Shown here: piece after piece, positions 57,739 through 64,000 of the stretch | How the letters are laid out: every line of letters begins with the position of its first letter | How positions within the stretch are numbered: position 1 is the stretch's first letter | Assembly: GCA_964017065.1 (NCBI GenBank) | Contig: OZ024787.1 | Span: 12,519,234-12,583,233, forward strand | Direction: 5' to 3' | Origin: Haliclona indistincta | Taxonomy: Eukaryota > Porifera > Demospongiae > Haplosclerida > Chalinidae | Length of the DNA: 64,000 bases | The notes under the pieces: generated by a model | Told to the model about the DNA's origin: nothing | Databases searched by the model: none | The model's input: the letters and a program-made list of their open reading frames with translations, nothing else | Program-made: the position numbers and the translations under genes

Positions 57739-58205
57739 GGTATCTCCGTTCGCTGGACTGGACTACTGGACTTACCCGTTTGCGAAACAAAACAGGAAAC
57801 AGCGCCCATAATTTCTATACTACTAAACCCAAGACCCTAAAAACCTTCGCCTAACAGCGCCCGGTATTCACCTAACGGCGCCCAGTATTCGCCTAACAGC
57901 GCCCAGTATTCGCCTAACGTGCCCGGCAGAATCATAGTACATGGGCGCCGTTAGGTCCATACAGGGCACGTTAGGCGAATACTGGACGCTGTTAGGCAAA
58001 ATTAATACTGGGCGCTGTTAGGCAAATACTGGGCGCTGTTAGGAGAATACTGGGCGCTGATAGGTCCATTCTGGGCGCCGTTAGGCGAATACTGGGCGCC
58101 GTTAGGCGAAGGTTTTAGGGTCTTGGGTGTAGGGTTTAGTAGTAATTATGGGCGCAGTTTCCTGTTTCCCACACCAAAGGTCAGTCCAGTCCAGCGAATG
58201 GAGAC
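57739..58205. mobile_element. Foldback element with internal 20-base inverted tandem repeats
   Basis: The arms start 'agggtatctccgttcgctgg' and end with the complementary 'ccagcgaatggagacaccct'. 'ctaatgtgc' lies immediately outside the left end and two bases outside the right end, so a target duplication of 9-10 bases is likely. Inside, a unit like 'gcgcccagtattcgcctaac' occurs four times on one arm and six or more times inverted on the other. The target in unit 2 ('ctctaatgcgtaagcataat') is uninterrupted. Confidence 0.75.
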
Positions 58206-58354
58206 ACCCTAGCTAATGTGCAAGCACATTATATTTGAGTAGTATCAATCGTGTGCAAAATATTTGATTTTACATGTGAATGAACTTTTTCTTTGTCTGC
58301 AGTTAACCGACTCCAGTCACGTTTTTCACTTCATTCAACCAGCTCACACTCAGA

Positions 58355-59971
58355 ATGGTCTCTGTCCAATTTCCTCTTTGTCTCGAAGACATGTGTATGA
58401 TCAACATCTTGTTCAAGCTAGACGAATATCCAATAGAAATTCTTGCTCTCCTCCCTCGTGCTATCCGCCAGAGGCTCTATCGTGGTCTCTCACCTGCTGA
58501 CCATCTTCACTACAATAGCACTAGTTTATTTCATGATGTTGATCGTGAATATGATAATGATCAGGAACGGTATTTGGTTGAGATTATATTTTCACGGTCC
58601 CGACTCCGTATGCTTTCTTTTATGGGTGGAAACGTGTTGTCTTGTTTGAAAGATGACAGTGACATGTATCAAAGACGTAAGGCATGCATGGAAAACATTG
58701 CCAAGTGCTACTCATCTCTTCAATTCACAGTGGTTAATAAATTTCAAAGTGATGGTCTTGTGTTAGTGCCAAAGCGTTTTCTTCAGTATATTTCTGTAGA
58801 CGACTTTTCTCTCAAAACCAGCACTTCCCTTGAACAACTTTTTTCATACTGTAATTTCAAGACAGCACCGGAAACTATCACAATTCATATAGATGATTTT
58901 ATTGATTCTGTCCTGTGGCAGGAGTTTGAGAAGATCTTCAAAGAAGAAGACGATATCTGTGAGTCTATCGAAGAAGTTAAAGTTGATCCAGTTATACCAT
59001 TATTGCGAACAATAATGAGCACGGTAAAGACTATTGAAATTTATGTAGGCTACGATCCAAGATTTAATGATGCTGACAATCGCTTAATATTAGCTTCTTA
59101 TGTTCTCTTATATAACATCATTGCTAATCAACAGCCTTGTCTTAGTCACATTACGATATGTGGTAAATACGGGGTGTCTTTAATTTTAGCTGGCATTGCT
59201 AAACTCTTTAGTCACTGCAACAATCACATTAATTTTTATTTCAACAGCAAATTTCAATTAGTACTAGCCACACCTCCTCTTTATTTTTTAAAGGAGTTGT
59301 CTGTCGAACTTTTTGACGTGTACTTTAAGGAGGCTAGCAGTATATGTGAATCAACCAGAGCTATCATTGCATCACAACTACATAGCCTTGAGAGAGTGAC
59401 GGTTCATGGACTGGGGTTTACCTACAGTTGTTCCAGGGAGAGGAACGAGACAGCTCCAGAGTATCATGCTCTCCTGTGCACACTCACTGATCTATTGAAG
59501 CAGCCTCAGTTTCAATCAATGAGCATAGGCAGATCTCCACTTTGTGATGTCTATCAGCTGATCGAAGCCTTCCTATGTACTGAAGCAACCCGCCATCAAT
59601 ACCTTGAGATTGCAGGTGTTATTTATGAAGAGGAACATCGGAGGGACAAGGATGATACTAATGATACGGCTACAGGCAGTGATGATGAGATGGTTCCTTG
59701 CAAGAAGTTCTGTCCCTCGATTCCTCAGCCATTGCACCCTCTTCCAACTCAGCCTCTTGCAGCCAACAACAGAAGGTTAAAGAGTCTCGATATTTGCTGT
59801 TCCTCTCCTCTTCTTCATTCCTGGCTAGCAAGCATACCTAACTTGGAGCTGTGCGAACTGAAGACTTTTACTCCGGAATACTTTCCTAACAATATGTGTT
59901 TTGTGAGTAGAAGTGAACGCTATTATGGTGCTTGTGATATCGTGATTGTCAATGACAGTTGTGTGAATTGA
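58355..59971 (+). CDS. F-box/LRR-like protein, paralogue 3
   Basis: 538 residues, single exon, start 'MVSVQFPLCLEDMCMINILF'. F-box-like N-terminus ('LDEYPIEILALLPRAIRQRL', 'LSPADHLHYNSTSLFHDVD'), then the conserved core ('VPKRFLQYISVDDFSLKTS', 'LASYVLLYNIIANQQPCL', 'SLERVTVHGLGFTYSCSR') and leucine-rich C-terminus. A short acidic segment ('DTNDTATGSDDEMV') stands where paralogue 2 has a longer one. Its C-terminus runs ten residues beyond paralogue 2 ('SERYYGACDIVIVNDSCVN'). A conserved 'tttgtctgcag' acceptor lies about 55 bases upstream of the ATG, again pointing to a spliced leader exon. Best-preserved member; function inferred only from the F-box-like domain. Confidence 0.8.
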   Translation: MVSVQFPLCLEDMCMINILFKLDEYPIEILALLPRAIRQRLYRGLSPADHLHYNSTSLFHDVDREYDNDQERYLVEIIFSRSRLRMLSFMGGNVLSCLKDDSDMYQRRKACMENIAKCYSSLQFTVVNKFQSDGLVLVPKRFLQYISVDDFSLKTSTSLEQLFSYCNFKTAPETITIHIDDFIDSVLWQEFEKIFKEEDDICESIEEVKVDPVIPLLRTIMSTVKTIEIYVGYDPRFNDADNRLILASYVLLYNIIANQQPCLSHITICGKYGVSLILAGIAKLFSHCNNHINFYFNSKFQLVLATPPLYFLKELSVELFDVYFKEASSICESTRAIIASQLHSLERVTVHGLGFTYSCSRERNETAPEYHALLCTLTDLLKQPQFQSMSIGRSPLCDVYQLIEAFLCTEATRHQYLEIAGVIYEEEHRRDKDDTNDTATGSDDEMVPCKKFCPSIPQPLHPLPTQPLAANNRRLKSLDICCSSPLLHSWLASIPNLELCELKTFTPEYFPNNMCFVSRSERYYGACDIVIVNDSCVN

Positions 59972-60191
59972 TAATAATTATGTACTCACAGTCATTATAA
60001 TAATGTAAACTTTGAATTAGTACATAAGCACTGCTTGGCAGCCATGGGATGCATGTTTACTGATTATTGCAAAAACTACGAATTGCTCTTCAATAATATC
60101 TAGTACCAGAAGCGGCATTAGCTGATTGAATTTCTATTGTTCAATGGAATTGGCCATGGTCTGGTTGAATTTTAATAACTAGTAATAATTA

Positions 60192-60299
60192 TTAACCCTC
60201 GGCGCATGCGCGAGGGTTATTAACCCTCGGCGCATGCGCGAGGGTTACGGTACTCAGTTTGTCATTCATTCATTAACCCTCGGCGCATGCGCGAGGGTT
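60192..60299. repeat. Three copies of a 27-base palindrome
   Basis: 'taaccctcggcgcatgcgc' followed by 'gagggtta' occurs at 60192, 60220 and 60273. A shortened version lies near 61320. They stand at the edge of the tandem array that follows. Confidence 0.85.
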
Positions 60300-60340
60300 A
60301 CGGTACTTGCTCTGTCGTTCGTTCGTTCATTCATTCGTTC

Positions 60341-61826
60341 TGTCCATCGAGCTACAGAGACCATCGCTCACTTCTGAAAGTCGGTAAAGGCATGAACAGG
60401 CTTAGCATGACAATGGCTTGCAATGTGACTCGTGGATTTTGCTAAAGTGCTTTCGTTCTCGAGTTATGTATGGCTGGCTCACCTTTACAGCCATCTTCGA
60501 CCTCTCTGACGACAAAAGCGTCCATAGTTGACTACCTAAGTACTTGTAGATTCCATCTAAACTTCAGGACAGCTCTGGGGGTGCGTAGACATTTCAAGAA
60601 AAAGCATATCGAAGCCAAGAGCAATGGCGTTCTTGCATGGTCACGCCCACTTGACACACCTTGTCTCGGTTGTGGTCAGCACTTTGCTGTCTTCTGGTTA
60701 GCAGTGCAGTTTCAATAGCAAGCAGGTTCGCTTTAGCTGCAAAGGTCCTTCTGCAAAGCTAACTAAAGAGCTAACTCTGCAATTCAATGTGCAACACGCC
60801 GAGGGTTTCGTGAAGGCTGTTCATTCATTCTGTCCATCGAGCTGCAGACACCATCGCTCACTTCTGAAACTCGGTAAAGGTATGAACAGGCTTAGCACGA
60901 CAATGGCTTGCAATGTGACTCGTGGATTTTGCTAAAGTGCTTTCGTTCTCGAGTTATGTATGGCTGGCTCACCTTGACGGCCGTCTTGGACCTCTCTGAC
61001 TACAAACGCGCCCATAGTTGACTATCTAGGTACTTGTAGATTCCATCTAAACAGCAGGACAGCCCTGGGGGTGCGTAGACATCTCAAGAAAAAGCCTATA
61101 AGAGCCAATAGCAATGGCTACCTACTCAAGCGTTCACGGTCACGCCCACTTGACACACCTTGTCTCGGTTGTGGTCAGCACTTTGCTGTCTTCTGGCTAG
61201 CAGTGCAGTTTCAATAGCAAGCAGGTTGGCTTTCGCTGCAAAGCTCCTTCTGCAAACCATAACTAAGGAACTAACTCTACAATGTGCAACACGCCGAGGG
61301 TTTCGTGAAATCTGTTCATTGACCCTCGGCGAGGGTTACGGTACTTGGTTTGCAATTCGCTGTCCATCGAGCTGCAGAGATCAGCGATCACTTTTACGCG
61401 CTGGTAAAGTTATGACATGATAAGCACCGCAAGGGCTTGCAATTTGACTCGTGGATTTTGCTAAAGTGCTTTCATTCTCGAGTTATGGCTGACTCACCGT
61501 GACGGCTATCTTGGACCTCTCTGACTACAAAAGCGCCCATAGTTGACTACCTATATGTACTTCTAGATTCCATCCAAACTGCAGAACAGCTCTGTGGGAG
61601 CGTAGACATTTCAGGAAAGAGCCTACACTACAGCAATGGCTAGCTGGTCACGCCCATATGACACACCTTGTCCTTATGGTCAGCACTTTGCTGTCTTCAG
61701 GTTAGCAGTGCAGTTTCAATAGCAAGCAGGTTGGCTTTAGCTGCAAAGCTCCTTTTGCAAACCATAACTAAGGAGCTAACTCTACAATGTGCAACACGCC
61801 GAGGGTTTTGTGAAATCTGTTCATTA
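60341..61826 (+). repeat. Three tandem units of about 500 bases
   Basis: Units start with 'tgtccatcgagct' at 60341, 60831 and 61361 and share 'gactcgtggattttgctaaa', 'ttgactacctaagtactt', 'catttcaagaaaaagc' and 'gtgcaacacgccgagggttt'. The first unit has an 82-codon frame with 'FRTALGVRRHFKKKHIEAK', which looks like part of a C2H2-type or BED-type finger, but it is broken in the other two. Probably an amplified piece of an older mobile element. Confidence 0.7.
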
Positions 61827-62079
61827 TTACAGTACAGAAGATCGCTATTGTGCAGTATGGTGAAGTATATTAAGAACATTGCTGCTTCTAGTGTAATGTA
61901 GTTGAGTAGTAGTCATAGTAGAGCCAGGTATAAGTATGTTGTACAACAGCAAAATTATTGGAAGATGTACATTGAGGGCATGTATGACAGACGAAAAAGA
62001 TCACTTCAATTTACTGTTCGCTATTGTTTTCAGTCAAATATTTATTCTTGTTGTACAGTACAACAGTAGTCATGTCAAT

Positions 62080-63909
62080 TTAAGTCCATTGTTGATGTAC
62101 ATTGTATGCATTATTTTCTACCATGCTTGACGGCCTAGAAAGAGTGTCAGCAAAGTGAACTTGATTCCTTGCTAAGGGAGTTACATAACACAAATTCTGC
62201 AGCACTGGTATCTCATAGACAATTTCATTGTAAGCTCCAGTTGCAGGAACTGTAGTGGAATCTGATGATATAGACTGAACGAATCTATTACTAGAACATA
62301 AAATAATTAATTATCAACTATATTGCTATAACTTACAAGCGGTCATATTCCTGAATTTGATCTTCATGATCACGGACAGTGGTTTCTTCAGGGACTCCAT
62401 TTTTACGAGAGCAGTGATGATAGGATTTTCTCACTAGTATAGCTATTATCATAAGAGCTATTGTGACACTCACTAATACCACTACTGCTGCAATGATTGA
62501 TGCAACGATGATTGTAATAGGGACATCGACTAGAACCTCAAATTGAGTACTGAAAGGGGTTAAATTTATTTTAATGTTCTCTTGAGAGGGGGCGGGAGTT
62601 ACACAAGGTGACGACATCAAATTTGATGTTACTCCTAAATTTAGTAGTGTATTCAAATTAAGTGATTTTTCTATCTTTTCACCTGTTCTAAGAAATGTTG
62701 CAGAAGAGCTTGTAAGTGTAACTGCCAGTTCCTGACGAACAACTTCATTTAATAGAAGTAACATTTAACCATTAAATATTCTAAAAATTGAATGCTTACC
62801 AGATGTGCTCACTACCACAGAGACTAGAGGATAGTATAGTTGTGTTGCTAGAGTAGTCTGTGTGAAGGAAGATGGCGGAGGAGGGTTGATACTTGACTTG
62901 AGATAGTTTACTGGTCCTGTGTTGTCTTGGTAGTATAGCTGTAGTATGTTGTCACCGTCGTCCGGTTGGTACACTCCCAGTATGTCTCCCTCCTGGAACT
63001 CCAGTGGAGGGTTGGGGAAGAACTCATGTACATTAGGATAACTGGTTTCATTGAGGACGAGCAGGCTCCTCCCTGTTCTAAAGTATTCATTGCTTATTCC
63101 TCTGCGCCAAATCTGAATTTGTGAAAAGTCGCTCTTGTCTATGTTTATATCACCAGCTCCCACTATCCACTTGGTGATGGAGCCATTACAGGTGAAGGTG
63201 ATGTCTGGAAAGAGACGCTGTTCTTTCTCCATTGTTACCACATTGTGAAAGTTTAACTCTGCAGTGATCTCTCTCAATTGAAATGGGGTAAGGAAGTTAT
63301 TAGCACAATGCCCAGCATCTGCAACACAGCACCACAGTAACAGGATTATTGTACGTAATCACTCCATTGTCTTACCTATGATCGGTGATAGCAGTAGTAG
63401 CTCGTTTGTTCTTCTTATAGTTTGCTGCAGAGCTATTGTCAGCGGACTATTATCAGTAGGCAGTTGATAGCTATCAGAAGCACTGTTGTTTCTAGTGTAA
63501 TAGAGACTAACTACACTCTCTTCACTTTGTGGCTGGTACACTCCCAACACATCTCCACTTTGGAACGACATGGGAGTGGTCAAAATGTACTGAAGCACTC
63601 CATTAGAACTGAAGTCTCCTGGATTCAGTCTGATCTCCTGACTGGCTTGCCTCGTGAACTGATCAGTGCCCATGATATTTCTCCATATCTGTATCTCAGG
63701 ATATGGGCTTTTCATGTCACTAGTCCATCTGATGTCAGCTCCCAGCAGCACTCCAGTGATGCTACCACTACAGGTGAAGTTCTTGCTGGGGAAGAGTCTA
63801 AACTCAGTATCTAAGCTGTCTATCAATTCTCTGTCATTGTTGATGAGCTCTGCATTCTTCCTGAGTATGTCCAGCTGCATGAATCCACTGGTACAACTGC
63901 TCACAGTGT
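62080..63909 (-). CDS. Receptor-family gene H, full two-domain receptor (first exon outside window)
   Basis: Five exons in the window: 63376-63909 (domain 1), 62800-63318 (domain 2), 62683-62742 (stalk), 62337-62634 (membrane exon), 62080-62290 (tail). By comparison with G, the signal-peptide exon should lie about 110-190 bases beyond 63909, past the window end. Domain 1: 'SSCTSGFMQLDILRKNAEL', 'NFTCSGSITGVLLGADIRW', 'QSGDVLGVYQPQSEES'. Domain 2: 'TFTCNGSITKWIVGAGDI', 'QEGDILGVYQPDDGDN'. Helix 'ITIIVASIIAAVVVLVSVTI', then 'LVRKSYHHCSRKN'. The tail is one exon here (two in D-F) with 'IVYEIPVLQNLCYVTP' and 'MVENNAYNVHQQ'. All junctions close in frame. Intact counterpart of pseudogene G. Confidence 0.88.
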
Positions 63910-64000
63910 CTTTGGGAGGGAGGGAGGAGAACAAGTGAGAGAGAACTAAGCTATCTGAACAGTCTTGCACCATACAACAAAGTGCTGTGAGTGAATTGCA

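Larger units (their letters stand above)
54636..60170. repeat. Segmental repeat unit 3
   Basis: Colinear with unit 1 from 'tctatgatgtccagggttct' to the end of the F-box/LRR-like ORF. It contains two elements missing from the other units: a TA-flanked element (54806-55772) and a foldback (57739-58205). It lacks the hairpin repeat and the 507-base MITE of unit 1. Confidence 0.75.

Overview
The window looks like nuclear DNA of an early-branching animal, most likely a demosponge. This is an inference from gene content and architecture: genes are built from many exons separated by 45-70 base introns with GT...AG ends, there are class C (GABA-B-like) receptors, a LITAF-domain gene and animal-type receptor genes with signal peptides and single membrane spans, and the spaces between genes are packed with short inverted-repeat transposons. 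Nothing bacterial (operons, Shine-Dalgarno sites, CRISPR) is seen.

The dominant content is a tandem, minus-strand family of type I membrane receptors that I do not recognise as a named family. The full form (genes D, E, F and H, called receptors below) has a signal-peptide exon, two homologous extracellular domains of about 175 residues (domain 1 with 'NFTCSG ... GDVLGVYQP', domain 2 with 'TFTCNG ... GDILGVYQP'), a Ser/Thr-rich stalk, one membrane helix followed by 'SSRSCHR'-type Cys/basic residues, and a cytoplasmic tail with several N-x-x-Y motifs. Ectodomain introns are all phase 1 and tail introns all phase 2, so ectodomain exons can be dropped or added without breaking the frame. Genes B and C have done this: they keep signal, membrane and tail exons but replace both domains with 11 or about 18 copies of a Pro-Trp-Gln repeat, whose single-copy counterpart sits in the stalk of gene D. 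Gene A is cut after domain 1, gene G is a recent copy of H broken by two insertions, and four further relics are present. This is the best candidate for an undescribed system: a diversifying cell-surface receptor or adhesion cluster with possible tyrosine-based signalling.

Layout: 1-3672 is repeat-rich; A at 3683-4457; a LITAF gene at 4969-5556 (+); a GABA-B-like receptor at 6474-8726 (-); relics at 9290-10050; B at 10281-12410; noncoding and repeats at 12480-16800 (including a Mutator-like element and a LINE remnant); a second GABA-B-like receptor with a one-base deletion at 16838-19110 (+); a 1.8 kb palindromic element at 19236-21050; foldback composites at 21995-24300; C at 24388-26332; D at 27670-29970; E at 31502-33637; F at 34058-36115.

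From 36.8 kb to 60.2 kb a segment carrying an F-box/LRR-like gene occurs three times (ORFs at 40861, 45617 and 58355). It is interleaved with a SWIM zinc-finger pseudogene, receptor relics, pseudogene G, and a partial sorting-nexin C-terminal gene at 52905-53740. Several transposons are present in one copy of the segment and absent from another, which gives clean empty-site comparisons. A tandem repeat with palindromic boundaries (60192-61826) precedes gene H (62080-63909), whose first exon lies beyond the window.
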